Origin: Flavobacteriales bacterium
Lineage (GTDB): Bacteria; Bacteroidota; Bacteroidia; Flavobacteriales_E; Vicingaceae
DNA: 38,044 nucleotides
Direction: 5' to 3'
NCBI GenBank assembly: GCA_015075325.1
Contig: JABTUP010000027.1
Coordinates: 1-38,044, forward strand
Shown here: positions 16,804-25,189 of the stretch, in pieces
Numbering within the stretch: position 1 is the stretch's first letter
Layout of the letters: each line of letters opens with the position of its first letter
Notes under the pieces: generated by a model
Databases searched by the model: none
What the model saw: the letters and a program-made list of their open reading frames with translations, nothing else
What the model was told of the DNA's origin: nothing
Translations under genes and position numbers: made by a program

Positions 16804-16865
16804 CTTATCAAAATAGCACAGCTATAAATTTTCTGCCAATATGACTTTTATACAAACAATGGTAG

Positions 16866-16873
16866 TATTTTTG
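16866..16873 (+). promoter_or_regulatory. -7 promoter box (TATTTTTG) for grpE
   Basis: This exact TAnnTTTG match is followed by CC and lies 31 nt upstream of the grpE ATG. I did not see a CIRCE-type heat-shock inverted repeat nearby. Confidence 0.5.
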
Positions 16874-16904
16874 CCAACTTCAGAGAAAATATAAATAAAA
16901 AATT

Positions 16905-17456
16905 ATGAGCACGAAAGATAAAGTTGAAGATAACGAAAAAGAAAATTTAAACGAAGATGTTATTGCTGATAATAACGAAGAAACAACCGAAAATTTGACA
17001 GAAGAAAAAGAATTAACCGAAGAAGAAAAAGCTCAAATTGAAAGCGATCGTTATTTACGTTTATATTCAGAATTTGAGAACTTTAGAAAACGAACTCAAA
17101 AAGAAAAAATAGACTTTTATAAAACCGCTAGTGAAGATGTTTTAAAAGCTTTACTGCCAATTATCGATGATTTTGAAAGAGCTCAAAAAGCGAATCAAAC
17201 CATAGATGATATAAAAGCAATAAAAGAGGGATTCGCTTTGATACACGATAAATTTGTTAAAATTCTGAAGCAAAAAGGGTTAGAAGAAATCTCTTCTTCA
17301 ATTGGAGAAAAATTAGACATTGAAAAACACGAGGCAATTACTCAAATTCCAGCTCCAACTGAAGAACAAAAAGGAAAAATAATTGACGAAGTTGAAAAAG
17401 GATACCTATTAAATGGTAAAGTAATTAGATATACAAAAGTTGTTGTAGGACAGTAA
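16905..17456 (+). CDS. grpE: GrpE, nucleotide exchange factor for DnaK
   Basis: The 183-residue protein has a long, highly acidic N-terminal segment (about 1-45, rich in Glu, Asn and Asp). A coiled-coil helix follows, with the GrpE signature region YLRLYSEFENFRKRTQKEK (about 49-67). The C-terminal beta domain ends in GYLLNGKVIRYTKVVVGQ, typical of the family. GrpE releases ADP from DnaK in the cytoplasm and acts as a thermosensor. It is followed by dnaJ after 97 nt holding an inverted repeat; dnaK is not in the window. Confidence 0.95.
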   Translation: MSTKDKVEDNEKENLNEDVIADNNEETTENLTEEKELTEEEKAQIESDRYLRLYSEFENFRKRTQKEKIDFYKTASEDVLKALLPIIDDFERAQKANQTIDDIKAIKEGFALIHDKFVKILKQKGLEEISSSIGEKLDIEKHEAITQIPAPTEEQKGKIIDEVEKGYLLNGKVIRYTKVVVGQ

Positions 17457-17464
17457 AATAGTTG

Positions 17465-17531
17465 AAAGTTTAAAAGTTTATAAAGTCGAAAGGGAATTGA
17501 TAACCCTGATTACTTTAAAAACTTTTACTTT
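17465..17531. repeat. AT-rich imperfect inverted repeat between grpE and dnaJ
   Basis: The left arm AAAGTTTAAAAGTTTATAAA pairs with a right arm ending in ACTTTAAAAACTTTTACTTT. An AGGG/CCCT stem closes a loop AATTGATAA. Allowing a 2-nt bulge, almost 25 pairs can form. It could be an interspersed palindromic element, an mRNA processing site or a weak attenuator. Confidence 0.65.
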
Positions 17532-17553
17532 ATGAACTTTATGAACTAAAAAA

Positions 17554-18675
17554 ATGAGCAAAAGAGATTATTACGAAGTATTAGGTGTTTCAAAAAATGC
17601 ATCGGAAGCTGAAATAAAAAAAGCTTACCGCCAAATGGCTATTAAATACCATCCCGACAAAAATCCTGATGACAAAGCAGCTGAAGAAAAATTTAAAGAA
17701 GCAGCAGAAGCTTATGAGGTATTAAGTAATCCAGAAAAAAAACAGCGTTACGACCAATTTGGTCATGCTGGAGTTGGAGGAAATGGTGGCTTTGGTGGTG
17801 GCGGAATGAATATGGATGATATTTTCTCTCAATTTGGAGACATTTTCGGTGGTCATTTTGGTGGTAGTTTTGGTGGAGGATTTGGAGGTTCAAGAGGTGG
17901 AAAAAGAGTAAGAAAAGGAACAAACCTTAGAATAAAAGTAAAATTAACTTTAGAAGATATCGTTAATGGAGTTCAAAAGAAAATAAAAGTAAATAAACTA
18001 GTTAATGCCGAAGGAGTAACGCTAAAAACTTGTACATCATGTAATGGAGCAGGTCAAGTTACCCGAATTGCTAATACCATTTTAGGACAAATGCAAACTT
18101 CTTCGCCTTGTCCGAGTTGTGGTGGCGACGGTAAAATGATAGACAAAAAACCAGCCAATGCTGACCACGACGGATTAATACGAAAAGAAGAATTAATTAC
18201 TATTGATATACCTGCTGGAGTTGAAGATGGCATGCAACTTTCCGTTACAGGAAAAGGTAATGCTGGTCCAAAAGATGGAATACCTGGTGATTTAATTGTA
18301 TTGGTTGAAGAAATTCCTCACGAAAAAATTAAACGTGACGGAACCAACTTACTTTACGACCATTATTTAAGCTTTTGTGATGCAGCATTAGGAACATCTG
18401 CTGAAATACCAACAGTTACTGGAAAAGTAAAAATAACCATAGAACCAGGAACTCAAAGCGGAAAAGTGTTGCGATTAAAAGGAAAGGGAGTGCCAAACAT
18501 ACATGGTTATGGAACAGGTGATTTTTTAATTTATGTAAACATTTGGACTCCTCAAAAACTTTCTAAAGAAGAAAAAGCAATTTTGGAGAAACTAAAGGAT
18601 GCTGAAAACTTCAAACCAAATCCTACAAGTAAGGATAAAGGCTTTTTTGAACGAATGAAAGATTATTTTAACTAG
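17554..18675 (+). CDS. dnaJ: DnaJ co-chaperone lacking zinc centre I
   Basis: The 373-residue protein has the J domain (1-70, HPD at 33-35), a Gly/Phe-rich linker (about 71-117), a reduced zinc-finger region, C-terminal substrate domains I/II and a short tail. Only two CxxCxGxG motifs are present, CTSCNGAG (160-167) and CPSCGGDG (186-193). By position these are motifs 2 and 3, which form zinc centre II. Motifs 1 and 4, which form centre I, are replaced by Cys-free sequence ([16 protein letters not shown]). In E. coli, centre II is the one needed for DnaK-dependent work and centre I for autonomous chaperone activity. DnaJ stimulates DnaK ATPase and delivers substrates. The loss may be a lineage trait. 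Confidence 0.95.
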   Translation: MSKRDYYEVLGVSKNASEAEIKKAYRQMAIKYHPDKNPDDKAAEEKFKEAAEAYEVLSNPEKKQRYDQFGHAGVGGNGGFGGGGMNMDDIFSQFGDIFGGHFGGSFGGGFGGSRGGKRVRKGTNLRIKVKLTLEDIVNGVQKKIKVNKLVNAEGVTLKTCTSCNGAGQVTRIANTILGQMQTSSPCPSCGGDGKMIDKKPANADHDGLIRKEELITIDIPAGVEDGMQLSVTGKGNAGPKDGIPGDLIVLVEEIPHEKIKRDGTNLLYDHYLSFCDAALGTSAEIPTVTGKVKITIEPGTQSGKVLRLKGKGVPNIHGYGTGDFLIYVNIWTPQKLSKEEKAILEKLKDAENFKPNPTSKDKGFFERMKDYFN

Positions 18676-18693
18676 TTGTCTCCCATCTTTTTT

Positions 18694-18862
18694 GTCATTC
18701 AGAACAATATTTGCTTTCCAATTTATTTGGAGATAGAAAATGATGTGATGAATCTTCTAACTCAAACACAATGTAAAGAATCTTTTCCAGCAGATTCTTT
18801 ATCTCATTTGTTTATAAAAATTGTTGTCAATTTTTGAACAAATATCATTCAGAATAACAGAG
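18694..18862. repeat. Degenerate interspersed repeat between dnaJ and ubiD-like gene
   Basis: The direct repeat TCATTCAGAA occurs at 18695-18704 and 18845-18854. Between them lies a perfect 10-bp hairpin at 18774-18801 (TAAAGAATCT / AGATTCTTTA, loop TTTCCAGC). The TCATTCAGAA and AGATTCTT words recall interspersed repeats common in Bacteroidota intergenic DNA. The hairpin may also end the dnaJ transcript, although no T-run follows it. Confidence 0.55.
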
Positions 18863-18882
18863 GTAATCACTAATTTTAACGA

Positions 18883-20691
18883 ATGATTTACAAAAGCACC
18901 AAAGATTGTGTTGAAGACCTTGAAAAACATGGGCATCTTATTCGAATAAAAGAAGAAGTTGACCCTAATTTGGAAATGGCAGCCATTCATTTACGTGTTT
19001 TTGAGAACAGTGGTCCAGCTATCTTATTTGAAAACATTAAAGGTTGTAAATTTCAAGCCATATCAAACCTTTTTGGCACCCTCGAACGAAGTAAATTTAT
19101 TTTCCGCAACACTTTTGATAAAGTTCAGGAATTAGTAGAATTTAAAAACGACCCAATAAAAGCCATTAAATCGCCAGTAAAAAATCTTTCTACAGGTGTA
19201 TTGGCTTTAAAATCATTGCCAAAAAAAGTAAGCTCAGGTCCAATTTTATTTAACGAAATTACTATTGACCAACTACCCCTAATAAAATGTTGGGAAAAAG
19301 ATGGCGGAGCATTTGTTACCTTACCTCAAGTTTTCTCTCTTGACCCTAGTAATACATCCATTTTTAGTTCAAACTTAGGTATGTACCGAATTCAATTAAA
19401 TGGAAACGATTATAAAACCAACAAAGAAGTTGGTTTGCACTATCAAATTCATCGAGGAATTGGAGTGCATCAAACCAAAGCAAATCAATTAGGAAAGCCA
19501 CTCAAAGTAAGTATATTTATTGGTGGTTCACCTGCACATACCCTTGCGGCAGTAATGCCCTTGCCTGAAGGTTTATCAGAATTAACTTTTGCAGGAGCTT
19601 TGGCAGGACGACGATTTCGTTACATCGAAAAAGAAGGTTACATTTTATCGGCTGACGCTGATTTTGTAATTACTGGAGAAATTTATCCTAACGAAACCAA
19701 ACCTGAAGGTCCATTTGGCGACCATTTAGGTTACTACAGCTTAATACATGAATTTCCAGTACTTAAAGTACATAAAGTGTATCATCGAAAAGATGCCATT
19801 TGGCCTTTTACCGTGGTGGGTCGTCCACCTCAAGAAGACACTCAATTTGGTGCCTTAATTCATGAAATTAGCGGTAGTGCTATTCCAAAAGAAATACCTG
19901 GTTTACATGAGGTTAATGCGGTTGATGCAGCAGGAGTTCACCCACTATTGTTAGCCATTGGTAGTGAGCGATATACTCCATATCAAACCTTAAAACAGCC
20001 GCAAGAGTTGTTAACCATTGCCAATCATATTCTTGGATTTGGACAATTGAGTTTGGCTAAATATTTATTTATTGCCAATAAACAAGATAATGAAAAGCTA
20101 AGCACTCACCATATCAAAGATTTCTTTATACATATTCTAGAACGAGTAGATTGGAGTAGAGACATTCATTTTTACACCAACACCACTATCGATACGTTAG
20201 ATTATAGCGGTACTGGAGTTAATCAAGGTTCAAAAGTGGTTATTGCAGCAGTTGGGGAAAAGAAAAGAACTTTAATTGACAATTGCACCATTGATAATGG
20301 AAAATTAGTAATGCCCGGAGTAATTGCATTGAATTTTGATGCTTTTACCAATTACGAAAATGCCCAAAAAGAACTGGAAACCTTAAACTCGAAACTCGAA
20401 ACAATAAACCTAGAAGGTGTAATGCTTTTTCTGCTGGTAGATGATGCCAACTTTGTTGCTGAAAATCTCAACAATTTCTTGTGGAGTACTTTTACCCGAA
20501 GCAACCCAGCACAAGATATTTATGGAATAAACAGTTTTACCAAACACAAACATTGGGGTTGCAACGGCCCATTAATTATTGATGCACGTATAAAACCCCA
20601 CCATGCTCCATCGCTTATTAAAAACATTGAAATTGAAAAAAAAGTAGATAAATTAGGAGAAAAAGGAGGATCACTTTATGGGATTATATAA
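18883..20691 (+). CDS. UbiD-family prFMN-dependent decarboxylase
   Basis: The 602-residue protein is full length for the long UbiD branch. The visible features are an N-terminal STKDCVEDLEKHGHLIRI, a central DADFVITGEI with PEGPFGDHLGYYS (about 270-290, the E-x-PFGD/GYY active-site region), and a C-terminal oligomerisation part. Family members use prenylated FMN, made by UbiX, to decarboxylate aromatic acids in ubiquinone or menaquinone synthesis. Bacteroidota make menaquinone, so a quinone step or an aromatic-acid decarboxylase is the likely role. Near residues 498-510 (KELETLNSKLETINLEG) the coding DNA is repetitive (CTTAAACTCGAAACTCGAAAC), suggesting a repeat-derived surface insertion. Confidence 0.9.
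   Translation: MIYKSTKDCVEDLEKHGHLIRIKEEVDPNLEMAAIHLRVFENSGPAILFENIKGCKFQAISNLFGTLERSKFIFRNTFDKVQELVEFKNDPIKAIKSPVKNLSTGVLALKSLPKKVSSGPILFNEITIDQLPLIKCWEKDGGAFVTLPQVFSLDPSNTSIFSSNLGMYRIQLNGNDYKTNKEVGLHYQIHRGIGVHQTKANQLGKPLKVSIFIGGSPAHTLAAVMPLPEGLSELTFAGALAGRRFRYIEKEGYILSADADFVITGEIYPNETKPEGPFGDHLGYYSLIHEFPVLKVHKVYHRKDAIWPFTVVGRPPQEDTQFGALIHEISGSAIPKEIPGLHEVNAVDAAGVHPLLLAIGSERYTPYQTLKQPQELLTIANHILGFGQLSLAKYLFIANKQDNEKLSTHHIKDFFIHILERVDWSRDIHFYTNTTIDTLDYSGTGVNQGSKVVIAAVGEKKRTLIDNCTIDNGKLVMPGVIALNFDAFTNYENAQKELETLNSKLETINLEGVMLFLLVDDANFVAENLNNFLWSTFTRSNPAQDIYGINSFTKHKHWGCNGPLIIDARIKPHHAPSLIKNIEIEKKVDKLGEKGGSLYGII
20376..20410 (+). repeat. Short tandem repeat inside the ubiD-like gene
   Basis: GGAAACC, AAACTCGAAACTCGAAAC and AATAAACC follow one another in frame. 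The ACTCGAAACTCGAAAC pattern resembles intergenic simple repeats of this phylum, and here it encodes part of LNSKLETINLEG. Confidence 0.45.
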
Positions 20692-20748
20692 AGTTAAATG
20701 TTTAGATTTGATTAAGAGTAATTATTAATTCAAAAAATATTTTACTAC

Positions 20749-21192
20749 ATGAAGTCTTTATTTTTGATACTAATGTTTTTTATATCAACATTGAGGATGA
20801 TTGGACAAGAACAACATTTTTTCATAAACGACAGTTTAGTCGATTTTAATGTAGAAAAGTGTTGGTCGTTAACAAAGAAGTTCCAAGTTAAGGAATTTAA
20901 AAACTTCGATTTTGAAATATCGAAAATTGAAATCATCAACAATCAATTAATCCTGTATGTAGACTATGGTGGTGGATGCGGAAATGTCCACCTAAAATTA
21001 TATATAGATGACTCTTATGATTTATTAAACGAGCCTATCATTAAACTTTTCCCTGAGTTTATTGACCATGACTCTTGTAAAGCTATTAGATACCGTAAGA
21101 TATGTTTTGACATTGAATTTCTATTAAAAAACAGAACAAGACCACTGCTATTACAAATTGGGACACACACAAAGATTATTACTATTGAATAA
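20749..21192 (+). CDS. Secreted protein of unknown function
   Basis: The 147-residue product has a signal peptide (MKSLFLILMFFISTLRMIGQ, cleavage near residue 20). The mature part is beta-rich with several Cys: DYGGGCGNVHLKLYIDDSY and IDHDSCKAIRYRKICFDIEF. This is followed by a basic strand (LLKNRTRPLLLQIG). The GGGCGxVHLxLY segment looks like a conserved motif, possibly a disulfide-bonded periplasmic domain. I do not recognise the family. It stands alone between the UbiD-like gene and the T9SS cargo gene. Confidence 0.7.
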   Translation: MKSLFLILMFFISTLRMIGQEQHFFINDSLVDFNVEKCWSLTKKFQVKEFKNFDFEISKIEIINNQLILYVDYGGGCGNVHLKLYIDDSYDLLNEPIIKLFPEFIDHDSCKAIRYRKICFDIEFLLKNRTRPLLLQIGTHTKIITIE

Positions 21193-21371
21193 ATAAGCTC
21201 AATAATTAAATCTACTGAGATGAAAGCGTATTATATTCAACTAACTTTATTTTAAATCAACTTTCATTACTTAACTTTAAAACAACAAATTGAACTTTCT
21301 GAAGTTTTTAGCCTAATTTTTTTCTATTAAACTGAATGTGAATTATTTTTTTAATTTCAAACATTTTACAT

Positions 21372-21379
21372 TACTTTTG
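21372..21379 (+). promoter_or_regulatory. -7 promoter box (TACTTTTG)
   Basis: This is an exact TAnnTTTG match (TTACTTTTGTAAC) 34 nt upstream of the T9SS cargo gene ATG. The 221-nt stretch before the gene otherwise holds nothing I can identify. Confidence 0.55.
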
Positions 21380-21413
21380 TAACTTAATTTATTATAAACC
21401 AAAACAATATATT

Positions 21414-23165
21414 ATGAAAAGATTTTTACTATTTAATTTAATGTTGGTAGCGTTATCGTTTACTACAAAAGCACAAACCGTTTTATATTCAAATGATTTT
21501 GATTCTTATACTGCTGGTGGTTTTTTAGGCTCACAAGCGGGACTTCCATTTACAACATGGAGCAATACTCCTGGCGGAGCAGAGGATGCTGTAATTTCTA
21601 ATGCTTTTGCATACAATGGTGCTAATTCGGTATTTATTCAAAACAATGTTGACGACATCATTTTAAGATTAGGAAACAAAACAAGTGGAAAATTTAACAT
21701 TTCTTTCCGTTATTATATCCCAACTGGTTTTGGTGCATATTTTAACCTACAACATTTTGAAGCTCCAGGTAACCAATGGGCAAACGAAGTTTATTTTGGA
21801 AACAACGGAAATGGAAACATAGAAGCTAATGGTGTTGTAACAAACTTTACTCACGCAATGGATGCTTGGATTTTAATTGAAACTCATGTTGATATTGATA
21901 ACGACACTGCTGCTTTATTTATTGATGGTACACATATTGTAAATTGGATATTTGCAACTCAAGCTAGTGGCGGAGCTGGAGCAGCTCAATTGGGTAGTGT
22001 AAATTTTTATGGTGGTGCAATTTCAGGTCAAACTCCAAAATATTATTTTGACGATGTTATTTATACCGAAATGGCAACTCCATTAACTCCTCCAACAATT
22101 AACGTGAGTGTGGCTGATATCTATACAAACGGACAAAATCCTGAGCAATTTAATATTACGAATGATGGTCAACAAGACATGACTTTTATTGCTTACCCAA
22201 CCTATCCTTTTGATGCAAACAATGTTTCAACAACTCCAACATTAAGTCAAATCACTTATGGTCAAAGTGCATTTGCTAGTGGTTTAGGTGGATTTACAGC
22301 TGATGTTAATGTTAAAGCAGCAAATAAATTTAAACCTAATTATTTAGCTGACGCAATTGGTCAAGAGATAACTTCTGTTGATGTTCAATTGAATGACATT
22401 GCATCAAACTATGCACTATTAGTTTATGAAAGAGGTTCTTATATTACTCCAGGTCCTGGAACATTAATTCACAACATTCCATTTACTCAAACAAGTGTTG
22501 GTGAATTAGTAAACATTCCACTACCTTCTCCACTATACATTGATGGAAAAGATATTTGGATTGGATACGTTTGTGACGCATTAGCTTCAACTTATCCATT
22601 AGGTTTAGATGGTGGACCAAGAGTTGCTGACGATGTTAACTGGATTTCTACAGGTCCAGGTTGGAGTGAATACAATGCAACTGTTGATGCTAACTTAACT
22701 ATTTATGGAAATTTACAAGGAAATACCATCCAAAAATGGTTAACTGTTTCTCCAACTTCAGGAACATTAACTCCATCACAATCACAACAAATCGACTTAA
22801 CATTCAATACTTCGGGTTTAACTCCAGGCAACTATTTATCAGTTGTTGAAATTGGTTCTAACGACCCTGCTCAAGAATGGTCTCAAGTTAATGTTCATTT
22901 AACTGTTTCGACAAGCATCGATAAATTAAATGAAAAAATTGCTGTAATGACTTACCCAAATCCAACAACTAACAACATTAACATCAAATCTGATAACATC
23001 ATTAATGAAGTTTCTATTATTGGATTAAATGGTCAGTTAGTTAAAACTGTTCAAGTAAATTCAACTACTGCAGTAATTGAAGTTAACAACCTTGCAAAAG
23101 GAAATTATGTTTTAGATATTAAATCTGGAAACAATACCATTAAAAGAAATATAGTTGTTCAATAA
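21414..23165 (+). CDS. Secreted protein with T9SS type A sorting domain
   Basis: This 583-residue protein has a signal peptide (1-20, ending TTKA|Q) and an N-terminal concanavalin/LamG-like beta sandwich (about 22-220, from YSNDFDSY to YYFDDVIY). Its middle is beta-rich and includes an ASPM/HYDIN-like Ig segment (WLTVSPTSGTLTPSQ, about 440-500). The C-terminal por-type sorting domain (about 515-583) has YPNPTTNNINI, a GLNGQLVKT strand and the final NTIKRNIVVQ. It should be exported by Sec, then moved across the outer membrane by type IX secretion and released or attached via A-LPS. No catalytic residues are evident, so a binding or structural role is likely. It is monocistronic, with its own promoter and a strong terminator. 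Confidence 0.88.
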   Translation: MKRFLLFNLMLVALSFTTKAQTVLYSNDFDSYTAGGFLGSQAGLPFTTWSNTPGGAEDAVISNAFAYNGANSVFIQNNVDDIILRLGNKTSGKFNISFRYYIPTGFGAYFNLQHFEAPGNQWANEVYFGNNGNGNIEANGVVTNFTHAMDAWILIETHVDIDNDTAALFIDGTHIVNWIFATQASGGAGAAQLGSVNFYGGAISGQTPKYYFDDVIYTEMATPLTPPTINVSVADIYTNGQNPEQFNITNDGQQDMTFIAYPTYPFDANNVSTTPTLSQITYGQSAFASGLGGFTADVNVKAANKFKPNYLADAIGQEITSVDVQLNDIASNYALLVYERGSYITPGPGTLIHNIPFTQTSVGELVNIPLPSPLYIDGKDIWIGYVCDALASTYPLGLDGGPRVADDVNWISTGPGWSEYNATVDANLTIYGNLQGNTIQKWLTVSPTSGTLTPSQSQQIDLTFNTSGLTPGNYLSVVEIGSNDPAQEWSQVNVHLTVSTSIDKLNEKIAVMTYPNPTTNNINIKSDNIINEVSIIGLNGQLVKTVQVNSTTAVIEVNNLAKGNYVLDIKSGNNTIKRNIVVQ

Positions 23166-23185
23166 CAATTAACAAACTAAATATT

Positions 23186-23219
23186 AAAGAGGCTGTTCTT
23201 CCGAACAGCCTCTTTTTTT
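23186..23219 (+). terminator. Strong rho-independent terminator
   Basis: AAAGAGGCTGTTC and GAACAGCCTCTTT form a perfect 13-bp stem with loop TTCC, followed by a T-run. It ends the T9SS cargo gene. Confidence 0.93.
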
Positions 23220-23273
23220 ATAACTTGTTAAAAACAAATCTATTTTTTTAAAGCGGTTCGTTTTGAATAAACT

Positions 23274-23281
23274 TATATTTG
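23274..23281 (+). promoter_or_regulatory. -7 promoter box (TATATTTG) for dnaX
   Basis: This exact TAnnTTTG match is 17 nt before the dnaX ATG. Confidence 0.5.
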
Positions 23282-23298
23282 TTCATTAGCATTTAATA

Positions 23299-25092
23299 AT
23301 GGAAAATTTCGTTGTATCAGCAAGAAAGTATCGCCCAGCAACCTTCGATTCGGTTGTTGGACAACTGTCTATTACCTCAACATTAAAAAATGCAATTAAA
23401 ACCGACCATCTTGCACAAGCATTTTTATTTTGTGGACCAAGAGGAGTTGGTAAAACAACCTGTGCAAGGATTTTAGCAAAAACCATCAACTGTTTTAACA
23501 TTACTGATAACATTGAAGCTTGTAATGAATGTGAATCATGCAAATCGTTTAATGAAGGACAGTCGTTAAATGTTTATGAATTAGATGCCGCCTCAAACAA
23601 TTCGGTAGAGGATATTAGAAACTTGATTGACCAAGTTCGATTTGCTCCACAATTAGGCTCTCACAAGGTATATATTATTGATGAGGTTCACATGCTTTCA
23701 AATCAAGCATTTAATGCTTTTTTAAAAACCCTTGAAGAACCGCCAAAACACGCTATTTTTATTTTAGCAACTACCGAGAAACACAAAATTATTCCAACCA
23801 TACTTTCGCGTTGTCAGATTTTTGATTTTAACCGAATTCAAATTGAAGATATTGCTTCACACCTAGCAAACATTGCCCAAAAAGAAAATATTACAGCCGA
23901 AGCTGATGCCTTACATATAATTGCCCAAAAAGCTGATGGAGCTTTGCGTGACGCTCTTTCAATTTTTGACCAGATAGTAAGTTTTTCGGGTAACAACATC
24001 ACCTATCAACATGTTATCGACAACTTAAATATACTCGATTACGATTACTATTTTAAACTTACCGACGCTATTTTCGAACATAAAATTGGAGAATCGCTAC
24101 TAATATTTAACGATATTTTAAATAAAGGTTTTGATGGACATAATTTTATTAATGGCTTATCCGAACATTTTAGAAACTTATTGATTTGCCAAGATACTGC
24201 AACTCTTTCGCTGCTTGAAGTTGGTGAAAACATCAAAGAAAAATACAAACAACAAGCATTAAAAGGTTCTACTCCTCAATTTGTTGATTTTTTAAACACT
24301 ACATCAAAAACCGATACCTCATATAAAAGCAGTAAAAATCAGCGATTACTTGTAGAGGTAATGTTAATGCAACTGTGCTCGGTCAATCCTGACCACGAAA
24401 AAAAAAAGCCCATAATTTACCTACCGTTTAACAACGAAAAACCTTTAGTAAGACCTCAAATAGCAGCTTCTCCAACACAAAAAACTGGAGAAACAAACCC
24501 TGCTCTTCAAAAAAACTTGGTTAACGAAGCACAAAAAAACAGCTATTCCAACGAAGTAGAAAAGAAAATTGAAACAAAAAATGAAGAACCAAAACCAACA
24601 GTTTCGTTAAAAGGATTTTCTTCAGTACAGTTCTCTCAAAGCATCTCTATTCATAAAACAACGACTCAAAAAAAGGAAGAAGAGGATATATTAATACAAG
24701 ATTCTTCTAATAGACCAATGGAATCTTTCACAGAAGCACAATTTCGTGAAAAATGGTTGAACTACAAAAATCAATTGTTGGAGAATGGACTCTCTAGTCT
24801 AGCTTCTGCTTTTGAAAACTTACCAGAAATTGAAGGAGATGTGATTCTTATGACCGTTGAAAACAAAGCATTAGAAGACGATGTAACCGATAATAAAACC
24901 GAAATATTAGACTTTTTGAGAAAAGAACTTCGTAACTACAACTTATCTTTAACCACCAAAATAAATGCCGACTTACGTCAGAAGAAAGCCTACACTCCAA
25001 TGGAAAAATTTGCAAAAATGAGCGAAAAAAATCCTCATCTTATTACCTTGGTAAAAACTTTTGACATGGACATCAACTACCCTAATAAGTAA
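23299..25092 (+). CDS. dnaX: DNA polymerase III subunit gamma/tau
   Basis: The protein is 597 residues. The N-terminus has the clamp-loader signature KYRPATFDSVVGQ, followed by Walker A GPRGVGKT (46-53). Four zinc-ligand Cys (65, 75, 78, 81 in CNECESC) follow, then Walker B DEVH (128-131), a LEEPPKH segment and sensor 1 (ATTEKHKI). Residues about 380-470 are a low-complexity Lys/Glu/Ser/Thr/Pro linker, followed by a tau-type C-terminal domain. It loads the sliding clamp and organises the replisome. I saw no obvious slippery heptamer for a separate gamma product, although there is an A-run near 24397-24405. Confidence 0.95.
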   Translation: MENFVVSARKYRPATFDSVVGQLSITSTLKNAIKTDHLAQAFLFCGPRGVGKTTCARILAKTINCFNITDNIEACNECESCKSFNEGQSLNVYELDAASNNSVEDIRNLIDQVRFAPQLGSHKVYIIDEVHMLSNQAFNAFLKTLEEPPKHAIFILATTEKHKIIPTILSRCQIFDFNRIQIEDIASHLANIAQKENITAEADALHIIAQKADGALRDALSIFDQIVSFSGNNITYQHVIDNLNILDYDYYFKLTDAIFEHKIGESLLIFNDILNKGFDGHNFINGLSEHFRNLLICQDTATLSLLEVGENIKEKYKQQALKGSTPQFVDFLNTTSKTDTSYKSSKNQRLLVEVMLMQLCSVNPDHEKKKPIIYLPFNNEKPLVRPQIAASPTQKTGETNPALQKNLVNEAQKNSYSNEVEKKIETKNEEPKPTVSLKGFSSVQFSQSISIHKTTTQKKEEEDILIQDSSNRPMESFTEAQFREKWLNYKNQLLENGLSSLASAFENLPEIEGDVILMTVENKALEDDVTDNKTEILDFLRKELRNYNLSLTTKINADLRQKKAYTPMEKFAKMSEKNPHLITLVKTFDMDINYPNK

Positions 25093-25189
25093 CCAGTCCT
25101 CAGTTCACAATACTCATCGTACAAAACTCAACACTCACCACACGCTATTAAATAAAAAAAATTAATTTCGCCTAAAAAATCAACATAAC

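Noticed and set aside
17693..17923. Minus-strand frame opposite the DnaJ Gly/Phe linker
   Set aside because: It arises from the biased codons of the Gly-rich linker; the His/Leu-rich product is an artefact.
21193..21371. Possible short peptide or RNA in the gap before the T9SS cargo gene
   Set aside because: An 11-codon ATG frame and a weak AACTT/AAGTT hairpin are within chance for AT-rich DNA.
24397..24405. A-run in dnaX as a programmed frameshift site for a gamma product
   Set aside because: The run AAAAAAAAA encodes Lys codons in a low-complexity region. There is no convincing downstream structure or stop arrangement that I could verify.
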